NCBI RefSeq assembly: GCF_014698935.1
Contig: NZ_JACVMN010000001.1
Span: forward strand, 806,001 to 870,000
DNA: 64,000 bases
Origin: Flagellimonas sp. S3867
GTDB lineage: Bacteria > Bacteroidota > Bacteroidia > Flavobacteriales > Flavobacteriaceae
Direction: 5' to 3'
This document shows, piece by piece, positions 8,960-20,087 of this stretch. Numbering within the stretch: position 1 is the stretch's first letter; each line of letters starts with the position of its first letter. Below the pieces are notes generated by a model. That model did no database searches. It was not told where the DNA came from and saw nothing but the letters and a program-made list of their open reading frames with translations. A program made the position numbers and the translations under genes.

Positions 8960-10196
8960 AAGCTTCCTCCTCAGATGCCGTAAGTTCACGGATAGTTTGA
9001 TCAAACTCCTTTGTGAAGTCCTCGTACCTATTACCTGTTGCAGGGCCGTTAAAACCGGTGTGTATTTTTTTCACTGCGCCAGTCCTGTCAATATAAATAG
9101 TGGTAGGATAAGACAACACATGGTTCAACATGGGTAACTTTTCGTTGGCCATCCGTTTATTTGAAGTCTCATATTGTGCTAAAAGCACGGGATATGTCAA
9201 TTTTTCTCTTTTTATAAGCCTTTCAATCCCTTTCTCAGCTTTTTCCTTTGTCTTTGCATACTCAAAAGCCAAAGCGACAATTTCTATATCCAAATCGGGG
9301 TTTTTCTTAAAATAATCTACATAAAAGCGGGTCTCATCCAAACAATTGGGACACCATGTACCCATCACTTGGACTAAAACTGGTTTGTTTTTAAAACGGT
9401 CATCAGACATACTGATCATATTGCCATTGGTGTCCGGAAATGAAAAGTCAAATCGATCATACCCTTCTTTCAAATAGGTCAAAGTATTCGGGTCTGGTAA
9501 TTGATAAGCTTCATTGCGTTTGGCCACAAATTTTTCTACCGAATGGTTACCGGAATAAAAAATTCCTTGCAATGTGCTATCGGTAACCTTGGCTGTGAAC
9601 AGAAATACATGAGTTCCATCAAAGGTTGAGAGTTTTAAACTATCTCCATTTACAACACCTTCCAAAAATCTATAGTCTCCCGTTAATGTTCTAAATGTGC
9701 CTTTTACTATATTTCCATTCTGCATAAAAATCCCCATTGCAGGGTAATCTTCATCTGTACCAATATCAAAATGGGTTTCCCAAATCCCAGAAATATTGAC
9801 ACTTGGCTCCGAACCAATTTCAAACCGATCTCTTTTACCATAAATGGCCGTAAAGGGAACGGTCCTATCCAAACTTTCTTTTACGAAACTACCCTGAATC
9901 TCATTCTTGGAAAAGGTCCCTGTAACATATCCCTCGAACACGGGCATATTGATACGAATAGAATCGCCTTTTATTTCAATCTCATCTATCATAATGGACT
10001 CTTCGGCATTGTGCATCTCCATCTGATAGTTCCCAATCGAATCTTTGGACAAGTAAAGGGTTACGGGTAACGCATCAGTGGCCGATACATCCATTTTTGC
10101 CCACCAATCTCCAATGGTAAGCTCCTCTTTTACTTCCTTTTTACAGGAAACCAAGAACAATGATATGGATACCGCCAATAGCCCGATTCTTTTCAT
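8952..10196 (-). CDS. TlpA-like thioredoxin-fold lipoprotein with CPNC motif
   Basis: This 414-residue lipoprotein has signal sequence MKRIGLLAVSISLFLVSC with the lipidated cysteine at C18. Residues about 25-235 form beta-rich segments of unknown function. Residues about 245-405 are a TlpA/ResA-type thioredoxin domain with the redox motif GTWCPNC (C282, C285) and a cis-proline region LSYPTTIYIDRTG. It is likely a periplasmic or outer-membrane-attached thiol-disulfide reductase. It is transcribed alone and converges on leuB with an eight-base overlap. Confidence 0.9.
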   Translation of the reverse strand: MKRIGLLAVSISLFLVSCKKEVKEELTIGDWWAKMDVSATDALPVTLYLSKDSIGNYQMEMHNAEESIMIDEIEIKGDSIRINMPVFEGYVTGTFSKNEIQGSFVKESLDRTVPFTAIYGKRDRFEIGSEPSVNISGIWETHFDIGTDEDYPAMGIFMQNGNIVKGTFRTLTGDYRFLEGVVNGDSLKLSTFDGTHVFLFTAKVTDSTLQGIFYSGNHSVEKFVAKRNEAYQLPDPNTLTYLKEGYDRFDFSFPDTNGNMISMSDDRFKNKPVLVQVMGTWCPNCLDETRFYVDYFKKNPDLDIEIVALAFEYAKTKEKAEKGIERLIKREKLTYPVLLAQYETSNKRMANEKLPMLNHVLSYPTTIYIDRTGAVKKIHTGFNGPATGNRYEDFTKEFDQTIRELTASEEEASK

Positions 10197-10274
10197 AATT
10201 TCAAGAGATTTATCAAGTTTGTCTAAAATACAACGTAAAACTTATACTATTAGTGGTTGTCCCTATTATTTACA

Positions 10275-10305
10275 TTGAATCTCTTTCCCTATTGTTATAT
10301 ATTTG
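10275..10305 (+). promoter_or_regulatory. Predicted Bacteroidota-type promoter of pheT
   Basis: TTG at 10275-10277 and TATATTTG at 10298-10305 are separated by 20 bases, a full match to the flavobacterial consensus TTG, 17-23 bases, TAnnTTTG. The pheT start codon is 19 bases downstream of the -7 element. Confidence 0.65.
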
Positions 10306-10324
10306 TCCACTTTAAATTTGGGGT

Positions 10325-12745
10325 ATGAAGATTTCTTACAACTGGTTAAAGCAATTTTTGCAGATTGATTGGGATTCGCAAAAAACCGGGGAATTGTTGA
10401 CGGATTTGGGTTTAGAGGTCGAAGGTATTTCTCGTTTCGAATCGGTCAAAGGAGGATTGCAGGGCGTGGTTGTAGGACATGTTTTAACATGTGATAAACA
10501 CCCAAATGCCGATAGGTTAAAATTGACCACGGTAGATATTGGCAACGAAATTCCATTGCAGATCGTATGCGGAGCCCCAAATGTAGAAGCTGGTCAAAAA
10601 GTACCCGTAGCCACAATTGGAACCTCATTATATACCCCGGAAGGTGAATCTTGGCAAATAAAAAAGGGAAAAATCAGAGGAGAGGAAAGTCATGGAATGA
10701 TTTGTGCCGAGGACGAACTGGGAATAGGTGAAAGCCATGATGGAATAATGGTCTTGAGTGAGAATTTGAAACCGGGAACACCCTGCTCCGAAGTTTTTGA
10801 AATTGAGAATGACGAAGTATTTGAAATTGGGCTCACCCCCAATCGTGCTGATGCCATGAGTCATTTTGGTGTAGCCAGAGACCTGAAAGCCGGATTTGAA
10901 CAATTGGAAATACAGAAAGGATTGGTGACCCCTTCTACCAGTAATTTCTCTATTGATAATAGATCTTTAAAAATAGATGTTGAAGTAGACAACGGTCAGT
11001 TGGCACCAAGATACTGTGGGGTAACCATAAGTAATATTATCGTTCAAGAGTCTCCAGATTGGTTAAAGAATAGATTGAAGGCCATCGATTTATCCCCGAT
11101 AAACAACATAGTGGATATCACCAACTATGTGCTACATGAATTAGGTCAACCCCTTCATGCTTTTGATGCCAATAAAATCAAGGGCAATAAAATTGAAGTA
11201 AAGACCTTGCCGGCGGGCACCAAGTTTGTCACATTGGATGATGTGGAGCGTGAACTCCACGAAGACGATTTAATGATATGCGATTCCGAAAAACCAATGT
11301 GCATCGCAGGGGTTTTTGGCGGAAGTTATTCAGGTGTCACCGAAAATACCACCTCCATCTTCTTGGAAAGTGCCTATTTTGATGCTGTATCTATTCGAAA
11401 AACAGCAAAAAGGCATGCATTGAATACAGATGCTTCCTTTCGTTTTGAAAGAGGTGTCGATATCAACATGACAGAATATGCCCTTAAACGCGCCGCTGCA
11501 TTGATTCGTGAAATAGCGGGTGGCGATATCAGTTCTGAAGTGGTAGACCTATATCCCAAAAAATTTGAAGAACGCCATGTGTTTCTCACTTTCGACAAAA
11601 TTAACTCCTTAATTGGTCAAGAAATTCCCAGGGATACCATCAAACGAATTTTAGCTTCCCTCGAAATCAAGGTAAATAATGTAACCGAATCTGGTTTAGG
11701 ACTCACCATTCCAAACTATCGTGTGGATGTGGAGCGAGAGGTCGATGTAATTGAAGAAATCCTCAGAGTATTTGGCTATAACAATATTGATTATAAAGAA
11801 AAGTTGACGGCTTCCATTGCCAAATCTTCGCGATTTGAAAACCATAACATCCAAAATGTTGTTGGAGATTTATTGGTCTCGCAAGGGTTTTATGAGATCA
11901 TGACAAATAGTTTGGTAGCTGCAGGCACCCAGAATGTTTTGGAATCTGAAAAGAAGATGGTGGGAATGCTCAATCCCCTAAGTTCAGATTTGTCCGTCCT
12001 AAGAACGTCAATGCTCTTTTCGGGTTTACAATCCGTCAGCCACAACCACAATAGACAGAAAACAGATTTAAAGCTCTTTGAGTTCGGTAAAACCTACCAC
12101 AAAAAGGGTTCAAGAAATATTGAAAAACAACATTTGTCCATCTACGTTTCTGGAAATCGTAATGATGCCAGTTGGACCATGGACTCTTCTGCAACCGATT
12201 TCTTTTATCTCAAAGGAATGGTAAACCATGTTCTTCAGCGTTTAGGACTTACCAATCTTTCCGTTGAACCATATGAAGGAGATGTTTTTACTGAAGGTTT
12301 AACCTTGAGCACTAACAAAAAAGCCATAGTAAGCTTTGGATTGGTTGCTAAATCCCTTTTGAAGGAATTTGATATCAAACAAGATATTTTCCATGCCGAT
12401 TTTGATTGGGACGCGGTTCTTGAAAGTATTGGTACGCAAAACACTGTCTTTGAAGAAATTCCCAAATTCCCGGAAGTGACCCGAGATCTTGCATTGTTGC
12501 TCGATGAGGGTATTGTGTTTAAGCAAGTGTACGATTTGGCTTGGAGTACTGAAAAACAACTCTTGAAAAAGGTAAACCTGTTCGATGTTTATACCGGTAA
12601 AAACCTTCCTAAAGGAAAAAAGTCCTATGCGGTTAGTTTTACTTTATTAGATGCCAAAAAGACATTGACCGATAAACAGATTGACAAAATAATGGCCAAA
12701 CTTACTGCCAGATTTCAAAAAGAGCTTGGAGCTGAACTACGCTAA
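10325..12745 (+). CDS. pheT: Phenylalanyl-tRNA synthetase beta subunit (PheT)
   Basis: PheT is the large subunit of the alpha2-beta2 phenylalanyl-tRNA synthetase. The 806-residue length is normal. Domains in order are an N-terminal tRNA-binding fold (about 40-150, with CDKHPNADRLKLTTVD and CGAPNV), B3/B4 editing domain (about 210-400), B5 domain (about 410-480), the catalytic-like core (about 490-690) and the FDX-ACB anticodon-binding domain (about 712-806, starting FPEVTRDLALLLD). The gene is monocistronic; pheS is not nearby, as is common in this phylum. Its stop codon directly abuts the stop codon of the convergent fasciclin gene. Confidence 0.97.
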   Translation: MKISYNWLKQFLQIDWDSQKTGELLTDLGLEVEGISRFESVKGGLQGVVVGHVLTCDKHPNADRLKLTTVDIGNEIPLQIVCGAPNVEAGQKVPVATIGTSLYTPEGESWQIKKGKIRGEESHGMICAEDELGIGESHDGIMVLSENLKPGTPCSEVFEIENDEVFEIGLTPNRADAMSHFGVARDLKAGFEQLEIQKGLVTPSTSNFSIDNRSLKIDVEVDNGQLAPRYCGVTISNIIVQESPDWLKNRLKAIDLSPINNIVDITNYVLHELGQPLHAFDANKIKGNKIEVKTLPAGTKFVTLDDVERELHEDDLMICDSEKPMCIAGVFGGSYSGVTENTTSIFLESAYFDAVSIRKTAKRHALNTDASFRFERGVDINMTEYALKRAAALIREIAGGDISSEVVDLYPKKFEERHVFLTFDKINSLIGQEIPRDTIKRILASLEIKVNNVTESGLGLTIPNYRVDVEREVDVIEEILRVFGYNNIDYKEKLTASIAKSSRFENHNIQNVVGDLLVSQGFYEIMTNSLVAAGTQNVLESEKKMVGMLNPLSSDLSVLRTSMLFSGLQSVSHNHNRQKTDLKLFEFGKTYHKKGSRNIEKQHLSIYVSGNRNDASWTMDSSATDFFYLKGMVNHVLQRLGLTNLSVEPYEGDVFTEGLTLSTNKKAIVSFGLVAKSLLKEFDIKQDIFHADFDWDAVLESIGTQNTVFEEIPKFPEVTRDLALLLDEGIVFKQVYDLAWSTEKQLLKKVNLFDVYTGKNLPKGKKSYAVSFTLLDAKKTLTDKQIDKIMAKLTARFQKELGAELR

Positions 12746-13288
12746 TTACATTTGGGAAGGCTGAATCACACTATCAATCTCGTGAATAATGCCATTTTTC
12801 TGATTTACATCGGCTACCGTAATTCTTGCCGTGTTTCCAACAGGGTCAGTAAGCACAATGTTGATTCCATCCATGTGTGCCTTTAATTTTTTCCCTTGAA
12901 TAGTGGTAAAACTGGCTTGGCCATTTCCTTGGCACAGGGCTTGTAAAATTTTGGAAGCACTCAAATGTCCGGCAACAATGTGGTAGCCCAATAAAGATTT
13001 CAATTCACTTTTATCCTTGGAATTGAGCAACTCTTGCATTTTATCGCTGGAAAACCTTTCAAAAGCAGCATCCGAAGGTGCAAAAATGGTAAAGGGTCCA
13101 GATTTATCCATAATACCCTCTAGCTCAGTTGCTTTAACAGCAGCAAAAAGCGTTTTATATCGTTCAGATTCAACGGTGTTTTGGGATGCTATATTGGAAG
13201 TGGAAATTTCGGAAGTTTCTTGTGCCGAAATACTTAAGGTAAAGGCAAAGCAAAGTCCAAGTAGGGTTCTTTTGAATGGGGCTTTCAT
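12746..13288 (-). CDS. Secreted fasciclin (FAS1) domain protein
   Basis: This 180-residue protein has a signal peptide (cleavage likely around residue 22, ISAQE) and one FAS1 domain. The family motifs are YKTLFAAVKATELEGIMD with PFTIFAPSDAAFERF (H1 region, about residues 42-79) and YHIVAGHLSASKIL (about 101-114), ending with IIHEIDSVIQPSQM. FAS1 domains are extracellular adhesion or binding modules, and the ligand is unknown. The gene ends exactly next to pheT with no spacer. Confidence 0.92.
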   Translation of the reverse strand: MKAPFKRTLLGLCFAFTLSISAQETSEISTSNIASQNTVESERYKTLFAAVKATELEGIMDKSGPFTIFAPSDAAFERFSSDKMQELLNSKDKSELKSLLGYHIVAGHLSASKILQALCQGNGQASFTTIQGKKLKAHMDGINIVLTDPVGNTARITVADVNQKNGIIHEIDSVIQPSQM

Positions 13289-13421
13289 AGTGTTCTTATC
13301 TTTGGGACTTATTGTTGATTAGGGCCTGATTAGAATGTTTTGTACGTTCAAATACCAAAAACTTCGATAAGATACACTTTTTTTATAGAAAAGCTGGCTT
13401 AAACCCTATTCTACCAAGTAT

Positions 13422-13436
13422 TTAACATTTTGTTAA
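13422..13436. promoter_or_regulatory. Palindrome TTAACA-TTT-TGTTAA in the divergent intergenic region
   Basis: A perfect inverted repeat of six bases with a three-base spacer lies between the divergent fasciclin and membrane-protein genes. A near-identical palindrome (spacer AAAA) occurs at 56073-56088 upstream of the two-component genes. It may be an operator; an AT-rich chance match cannot be excluded. Confidence 0.3.
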
Positions 13437-13512
13437 CATAGTGTATTTTCGAGTATTGAAAATCGGGTATCACAATTCACTAAATTTGAGGTAGTTATCA
13501 CGATTGTAAGTC

Positions 13513-14232
13513 ATGCTTTGGAACAAGACCAATATTGAAAATAAATTACAAAACCTGAAATCCAAACAACAAAGGGAGCAGGAAATTTTGGAGCAAGTCA
13601 AAGGAATTCTGGATAGAGATTCCCGGCATGGCCAGAGCATTTTAAGTGCATTTAAAGGGACTACATCTGAAATCGTAAATAATTTTGATTTTGAACTGCT
13701 CGAAACCAACAACATTTTCCATATAGATCAAATAAAGCAAATCTGTATTGATTATCGCCTTCGTTTTTTGGATAGTCGATATTTCAAAGGCGAAATTCCG
13801 CAGGCAGCTATTTCAAAGATCAAACGATTGGAAAAATTGCACAATCTGCAACTTGGAGGATTCAAAATTATGGCCCCTTCCAAAATGTTTAAACTGAAGG
13901 ATAAGGATGACCCCCTACTCTTCGCTCCAATCGGAAACGATTATTTCTACCTGATCCATAAGTGGGGAAACGACCTGCACCCCATTCGTAAGATTTTGGT
14001 TTGGCCTTTTAAGAGTATTGTAAATCTTGCTTTTTTTGTGCTTTTGATAAGTTATTTGACCACCATTTTGGTGCCCCACGGGCTTTTTTCCAAAAACGAT
14101 TCCCATGCAGAGTTTTGGATTATCTTTTTCTTTATGTTCAAATGTATTGCCGCCGTAGTTATTTTTTACGGATTTGCCCTTGGCAAGAATTTCAACCCAG
14201 CAATCTGGAACAGCAGGTATAACAAGGCCTAA
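13513..14232 (+). CDS. Conserved membrane protein of unknown function
   Basis: This 239-residue protein has a charged, coiled-coil-like N-terminus (about residues 8-45), a mixed middle region, and two C-terminal membrane segments (about 166-186 and 203-222). I do not recognise a named domain. The cytosolic part contains FKLKDKDDPLLFAPIGNDYFYLIHKWG, followed by the membrane hairpin, which suggests an inner-membrane anchored protein. The stop codon is only two bases from the stop codon of an orphan ABC-F gene end on the other strand, so before the lipoprotein gene arrived this gene probably converged directly on the ABC-F gene. Confidence 0.78.
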   Translation: MLWNKTNIENKLQNLKSKQQREQEILEQVKGILDRDSRHGQSILSAFKGTTSEIVNNFDFELLETNNIFHIDQIKQICIDYRLRFLDSRYFKGEIPQAAISKIKRLEKLHNLQLGGFKIMAPSKMFKLKDKDDPLLFAPIGNDYFYLIHKWGNDLHPIRKILVWPFKSIVNLAFFVLLISYLTTILVPHGLFSKNDSHAEFWIIFFFMFKCIAAVVIFYGFALGKNFNPAIWNSRYNKA

Positions 14233-14234
14233 GG

Positions 14235-14282
14235 CTACCCAACAGCTACGGCGTACATTTTCTCCCGTTGCTCTTTAATGGC
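14235..14282 (-). pseudogene. Orphan 3' end of an ABC-F ATPase gene (15 codons plus stop)
   Basis: Read on the minus strand, these 48 bases encode [15 protein letters not shown] and a TAG stop. The intact ABC-F gene ends [15 protein letters not shown] and TAG at 15639-15686. The first 29 bases are identical and the last 19 differ at eight positions. No other part of the gene is present here. The fragment sits in the same orientation as the intact gene but on the far side of the BspA-like lipoprotein gene. It looks like the original 3' end, cut off when the lipoprotein segment arrived. Confidence 0.85.
14254..14282. repeat. 29-bp direct repeat, left copy
   Basis: This 29-base sequence, starting TACATTTTCTCCCG, occurs again without mismatch and in the same orientation at 15658-15686. 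The two copies bracket the BspA-like gene. In the right copy the sequence is part of the ABC-F coding region; in the left copy it is part of the orphan tail. Confidence 0.9.
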
Positions 14283-14486
14283 AATTCAACCTTTATTACA
14301 TCTGTTCAAATATCCTTATACCTTCTTTTGCTATATGTTAAGTCCAATTCGTAGGTAATTTCCGATAATTTTCAAACACTGTGCCTCGCTTCATTAGAAT
14401 TCATCAACTCAAACAAGGCATTTATACATTGGTAGAAATAAAATCAAGATATGTTTTTCATTTTTAAGCTATTATCAACAAAATAA

Positions 14487-15518
14487 ATGTTTATGAAACT
14501 CAAAAACTTAGGTTTTCTGACACTCTTGACCCTTGCTTTGGTCTCTTGTGATGTGGAAGAAGGTACTAACACTCCAAAAAACAGCTCAAATTTGGAAGTA
14601 GATCTCCAAGAGGATCCAGCTTCTTTTATAACCAAATGGGAAATTCCGTCTCACAATTTTGAACTCACTATTGGTGTACAAACCGAACTTAGCTACCACT
14701 TTGTCATAGATTGGGGTGATGGTGCTGTAGAGAACCTTTCAAACTTGACTGAAAATCCAACCCACACCTATACAAAATCTGGAACTTATTTGGTAGCCAT
14801 CACTGGAGATTTTCCAGCGATTTCCATGTATAATGTAACAAATGAGTTGGAATCTACTTCAAGCTTCCAATCACAAAAAGCATTGGTAGGAATTTACCAA
14901 TGGGGCGCCATTGAATGGGAAACTTTTGAATATGGTTTCTATAACGCCGACCTGTCAGAATACAAAGCTGCCGACCTGCCAGACCTTAGTAACGTAGCCA
15001 ATATGGAGTCCATGTTTTACTCCACAAATTTTAATGGAGATATTGGGGATTGGGACACTTCCAACATCACGAATATGGATAATATGTTTTCATTTGCGTT
15101 CACATTTAATCAAGACATAAGTAATTGGGACACTTCCAATGTAACAACCATGGAAGGTATGTTTGCCAGTTGGGATTCAAATTATAAAACACAATTTAAT
15201 CAAGATATTAGTGGTTGGAATGTGGGCAATGTCTCTAATTTTAGATCCATGTTTGTTTTATCCAAGTTTAATAAGAACTTGGCATCTTGGGATATTTCCT
15301 CTGCAACCAGCATGGATAGTATGTTCAATCTTTCATCTATGTCAATCGAAAATTATTCTAATACTTTGATAGGCTGGGCTGCTCAAAATGTTCAGCCCGA
15401 CGTCCCACTTGGCGCAATGTACAATCACCACAACTGCACTGCAAGTGATGCTAAAGAAACACTCGAAACTAATGGGTGGACTTTTCAAGATTTAGGGCCT
15501 GATCAAGATTGCCAATAA
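14487..15518 (+). CDS. BspA-like (DUF285) surface lipoprotein
   Basis: This 343-residue lipoprotein has a signal sequence ending LALVSC with lipidated C21; an alternative ATG lies two codons in. Residues about 65-105 resemble a PKD-like beta domain (DWGDG, HTYTKSGTYLVAI). Residues about 165-290 are DUF285 repeats of about 25-30 residues with the pattern DWDTSNITNMDNMF, FNQDISNWDTSNVTTMEGMF and WDISSATSMDSMF. Such repeats are common in surface proteins of Bacteroidota and are often horizontally spread. It is flanked by direct repeats of the ABC-F gene end, so it looks like an inserted cargo gene. A strong terminator follows. Confidence 0.9.
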   Translation: MFMKLKNLGFLTLLTLALVSCDVEEGTNTPKNSSNLEVDLQEDPASFITKWEIPSHNFELTIGVQTELSYHFVIDWGDGAVENLSNLTENPTHTYTKSGTYLVAITGDFPAISMYNVTNELESTSSFQSQKALVGIYQWGAIEWETFEYGFYNADLSEYKAADLPDLSNVANMESMFYSTNFNGDIGDWDTSNITNMDNMFSFAFTFNQDISNWDTSNVTTMEGMFASWDSNYKTQFNQDISGWNVGNVSNFRSMFVLSKFNKNLASWDISSATSMDSMFNLSSMSIENYSNTLIGWAAQNVQPDVPLGAMYNHHNCTASDAKETLETNGWTFQDLGPDQDCQ

Positions 15519-15540
15519 GAATCATACATTGAAAATAATA

Positions 15541-15573
15541 AATGCCGCGAAGTAAGACCCCGCGGCATTTTTT
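15541..15573 (+). terminator. Rho-independent terminator after the BspA-like gene
   Basis: AATGCCGCG at 15541-15549 pairs with CGCGGCATT at 15561-15569 around an 11-base loop, followed by a run of T. It lies 22 bases after the lipoprotein stop codon. Confidence 0.85.
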
Positions 15574-15638
15574 CATCTTGTATTCTTTTGACACTCTAAA
15601 CATTCCAGTTATCCACCGAAACAACCGTGATGTATTAA

Positions 15639-17333
<1,695 letters not shown>

Positions 17334-17441
17334 TTATTAAACTACACAAAAACAAGCTTTTGCAACATTTAACTCGCTATTAACAAGGAAGGTTTTGAGG
17401 TATCCTTAATTTTGTTAGTCGAACAAGATGGTTCCCTTTAT

Positions 17442-18824
17442 ATGACAAGACTTTTACTCAGCCTCTCCCTTCTTTCAGTTTTGGCATGCTCCACTAAGTC
17501 ACGTGAGTGCCCTTCTGTATTTTTCGGTGGAGAGATTGTAAATCCCACAAGTGATTATGTCGTGCTCTACAAGAACGATAGTTATATCGATTCTGTAAAG
17601 CTTGACAAGGGCAATCGGTTCGCGTTCAATCTGCAAGGAATAGAGGAAGGCCTATATCATTTTGACCACAATCCTGAACTTCAATATCTATACTTACAGG
17701 AAGGCGATAGTATTATTGTTCGTTTGAACACCAAGGAATTTGATGAGTCTCTGGTCTTTTCTGGTCGCGGAAGTGAAGTCAATAATTTTTTAATTGAGAT
17801 GTTTTTGGCCCATGAAGAGGAAGAGCCTTTAATTTATGATTATTACGCCCTAGAGCCAGAATCCTTTGATCAAAAGATGGATTCGCTTCGTACTGAAAAA
17901 ATAGCTCACCTAAAGGATTTGGAAGAACATTATGTGCTATCGGAAAAAGTTTCTTCCGTTGCCATGGCTTCCATCGATTACACTAACTATACGTATAAAG
18001 AGAAATATCCCTTTAAGCATAAATGGAAAAAAGGCATTAAAAGTATTCCGGAGTTGCCCGCTAACTTTTATGAGTATAGAAAATCAGTAGATCTTAATAA
18101 CGGCGACCTTACTTATTTTAGGCCATATCTGGATTATTTAAAATATCATTTTGGTAATTTGGCCTATGCATCCTGTATGAAATATTGTAATATGCAAGAG
18201 GATTCTGCATATGATTACCTGCACTTTAACAATCATACCCTAAAGTTGGTAGATAGTCTTGTTCAGCAAGATGATTTGAGAAATATTCTTTTCAGAAATG
18301 TTGCAATGGCCTATTTGCTAAGAGAGCATAGCCCAAGCGAGGAATGTCAATCTTTTATCGATAAATTCAGTTCTCTTTCTACCAGTGACAAGCATGAAAA
18401 AGAAATAGCGGAGCTTTACGAGGGGATTCAAAGATTACAGCCAGAAAATGATCTTCCGAATTTGTTTGTTACCGACACAGATAACCAGAAAGTTTCACTT
18501 AAAGATATCAGCAGGGAAAAGAAGACTGTTTTTTATTTTTGGTCTGCTTCGCAAAAAGGTCATTTTAGAAATGTTCACAAGCGCATTTCCAAACTACAGC
18601 AAAAATATCCTGACTATAATTTTGTAGGTATTAATGTAAAAACTGGCTACCCGCAGTGGAGAAGTATGGTTGAAGAGCATGGATTGGATGCTGCAAATCA
18701 ATATCACGGAGGGGACTTTAAGGAAGTCCAGATGGCCATGATCATAGATAACCTTAACAAGTGTGTTATTTCAAAAGACACTGTGGTGGTTGACGCCTTT
18801 GCCAACCTCTATACTTCCCTATAA
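17442..18824 (+). CDS. Thioredoxin-fold lipoprotein lacking the CxxC motif
   Basis: This 460-residue lipoprotein starts MTRLLLSLSLLSVLAC with lipidated C16; an upstream TTG would only add ten residues before the signal sequence and is unlikely. Residues about 20-110 look like a DUF4369-type beta domain, followed by a helical middle. The C-terminal part (about 330-450) follows the TlpA/thioredoxin pattern (LPNLFVTDTDNQKVSLKDI, TVFYFWSAS), but the position of WCxPC reads SASQKG, so the redox cysteines are missing. It is probably a binding protein rather than a reductase. It converges on the aldolase gene. Confidence 0.82.
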   Translation: MTRLLLSLSLLSVLACSTKSRECPSVFFGGEIVNPTSDYVVLYKNDSYIDSVKLDKGNRFAFNLQGIEEGLYHFDHNPELQYLYLQEGDSIIVRLNTKEFDESLVFSGRGSEVNNFLIEMFLAHEEEEPLIYDYYALEPESFDQKMDSLRTEKIAHLKDLEEHYVLSEKVSSVAMASIDYTNYTYKEKYPFKHKWKKGIKSIPELPANFYEYRKSVDLNNGDLTYFRPYLDYLKYHFGNLAYASCMKYCNMQEDSAYDYLHFNNHTLKLVDSLVQQDDLRNILFRNVAMAYLLREHSPSEECQSFIDKFSSLSTSDKHEKEIAELYEGIQRLQPENDLPNLFVTDTDNQKVSLKDISREKKTVFYFWSASQKGHFRNVHKRISKLQQKYPDYNFVGINVKTGYPQWRSMVEEHGLDAANQYHGGDFKEVQMAMIIDNLNKCVISKDTVVVDAFANLYTSL

Positions 18825-18827
18825 AAA

Positions 18828-18853
18828 AAGCCCTGAAAATAATTTCAAGGCTT
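18828..18853 (-). terminator. Terminator of the transaldolase-like gene
   Basis: The inverted repeat AAGCCcTGAAA / TTTCAaGGCTT has one internal mismatch. Read on the minus strand it is followed by seven T residues, so it works in the minus direction just after the aldolase gene. On the plus strand it may also help end the upstream lipoprotein transcript. Confidence 0.75.
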
Positions 18854-18879
18854 CATTACATTCAAAGTTAATTCGTGTT

Positions 18880-19536
18880 TTAGGAATTTCCTTTACGGTA
18901 GTCCGCTAAGAATTTTTCCAAACCAATATCTGTAAGTGGGTGTTTCAATAAACCTGTGATGGATGAAAGCGGTCCTGTCATCACATCTGAACCAAGCTTA
19001 GCACAATCAATTACGTGCATTGTATGTCGTATGGAAGCTGCCAATATCTGGGTCTCAAAAGCATAGTTGTCATAAATCTGACGGATTTCTGCGATAAGGT
19101 TCAGCCCATCCGTAGAAATATCATCCAACCTTCCCAAAAAAGGAGAAACATAGGTTGCCCCGGCTTTTGCTGCCAATAGTGCCTGTCCTGCAGAAAACAC
19201 CAAAGTACAGTTGGTTCTGATTCCATTGTCGGAGAAATACTTTAAAGCCTTTACTCCATCTTTGATCATAGGAACCTTAACAACAATCTGTTCGTGCAGT
19301 TTAGCCAACTCCTCCCCTTCTTTTACCATGCCATCGAATTCCGTAGCAACCACTTCAGCAGAAACATCACCTTCTACAATATTGCAGATGTCCACATAGT
19401 GTTTTAATATGTTTTCTTTTCCTGTGATGCCCTCTTTTGCCATTAATGAGGGATTGGTGGTAACACCATCCAAAACACCCAGCTGTTGTGCCTCGGCAAT
19501 TTGGTCAAGATTGGCTGTATCAATAAAAAATTTCAT
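18880..19536 (-). CDS. fsa: Fructose-6-phosphate aldolase / TalC-type transaldolase
   Basis: This 218-residue protein is of the small FSA/TalC family, a TIM-barrel aldolase with a Schiff-base lysine. Family signatures are [29 protein letters not shown] (about residues 24-36) and [31 protein letters not shown], with the catalytic lysine in VVKVPM. It interconverts sugar phosphates in the pentose phosphate pathway; FSA and TalC activities cannot be separated safely here. It is monocistronic with its own terminator. Confidence 0.93.
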   Translation of the reverse strand: MKFFIDTANLDQIAEAQQLGVLDGVTTNPSLMAKEGITGKENILKHYVDICNIVEGDVSAEVVATEFDGMVKEGEELAKLHEQIVVKVPMIKDGVKALKYFSDNGIRTNCTLVFSAGQALLAAKAGATYVSPFLGRLDDISTDGLNLIAEIRQIYDNYAFETQILAASIRHTMHVIDCAKLGSDVMTGPLSSITGLLKHPLTDIGLEKFLADYRKGNS

Positions 19537-19634
19537 GCTTCTAATGCTGTTTTAAGTTGTAATACAATTCGTTGCGAATTTACAACAATAAGAAGCCTTC
19601 GCAGCTATAATCGAATAAAATATCTGGGATAACT

Positions 19635-20054
19635 TTAATCCAAAACTTGAATTGTAAATTCCCGTACGGTAGATTCTGAGCAAGTAGGGCTTCGGTCCAA
19701 ACCATCATAATCATACCCTTCAACAAAAAGTTCTACCCTAAATCGGTAGACCCCCGTTTCTTCAGGTATTCCAAAAAAGTCGACAGACCTTCTATTTGTA
19801 TCATAAAAAATTCCCGGAGGGAGTTCACCCAGCACATCAAAGAAATAATCATAATCGTTATCGTTAACCTCATTACTGATTTCAGCGGTTATAAAGTCTT
19901 GGTACCGTTCACCAACCACTCCCACAAGCAATTGCTTTTGATGTATCTCTGGGTTGATGTTGAAAATACACTCGTAAATTTCGTCGCAACCGTAGAAAAT
20001 AAACGCGAACGAAGCTACTATACAAATCCTAAATAATCTTTTACTTTTCTCCAT
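19635..20054 (-). CDS. Small lipoprotein with a putative-Ig-like (cadherin-like) domain
   Basis: This 139-residue protein has a lipoprotein signal ending FAFIFYGC (C23). The mature part contains GELPPGIFYDTNRRSVDFFGIPEETGVYRFRVELF, the pattern of He_PIG-type immunoglobulin-like domains, in which a statement of the form 'LPxGL ... ISGTPT..AGTYxFTV' recurs. It is thus probably a single-domain envelope lipoprotein. Extra cysteines at about 29 and 127 could form a disulfide. It lies between the SDR gene and the aldolase gene, and may be co-transcribed with the SDR upstream (33 bases). Confidence 0.72.
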   Translation of the reverse strand: MEKSKRLFRICIVASFAFIFYGCDEIYECIFNINPEIHQKQLLVGVVGERYQDFITAEISNEVNDNDYDYFFDVLGELPPGIFYDTNRRSVDFFGIPEETGVYRFRVELFVEGYDYDGLDRSPTCSESTVREFTIQVLD

Positions 20055-20087
20055 GTTTTCCTACGAATCAAAAAACATGCCATCACT

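Noticed and set aside
15541..15573. Inverted repeat as the end of a mobile element next to the BspA-like gene
   Set aside because: The GC-rich hairpin followed by T residues has the form of a terminator and has no partner at the other side of the gene.
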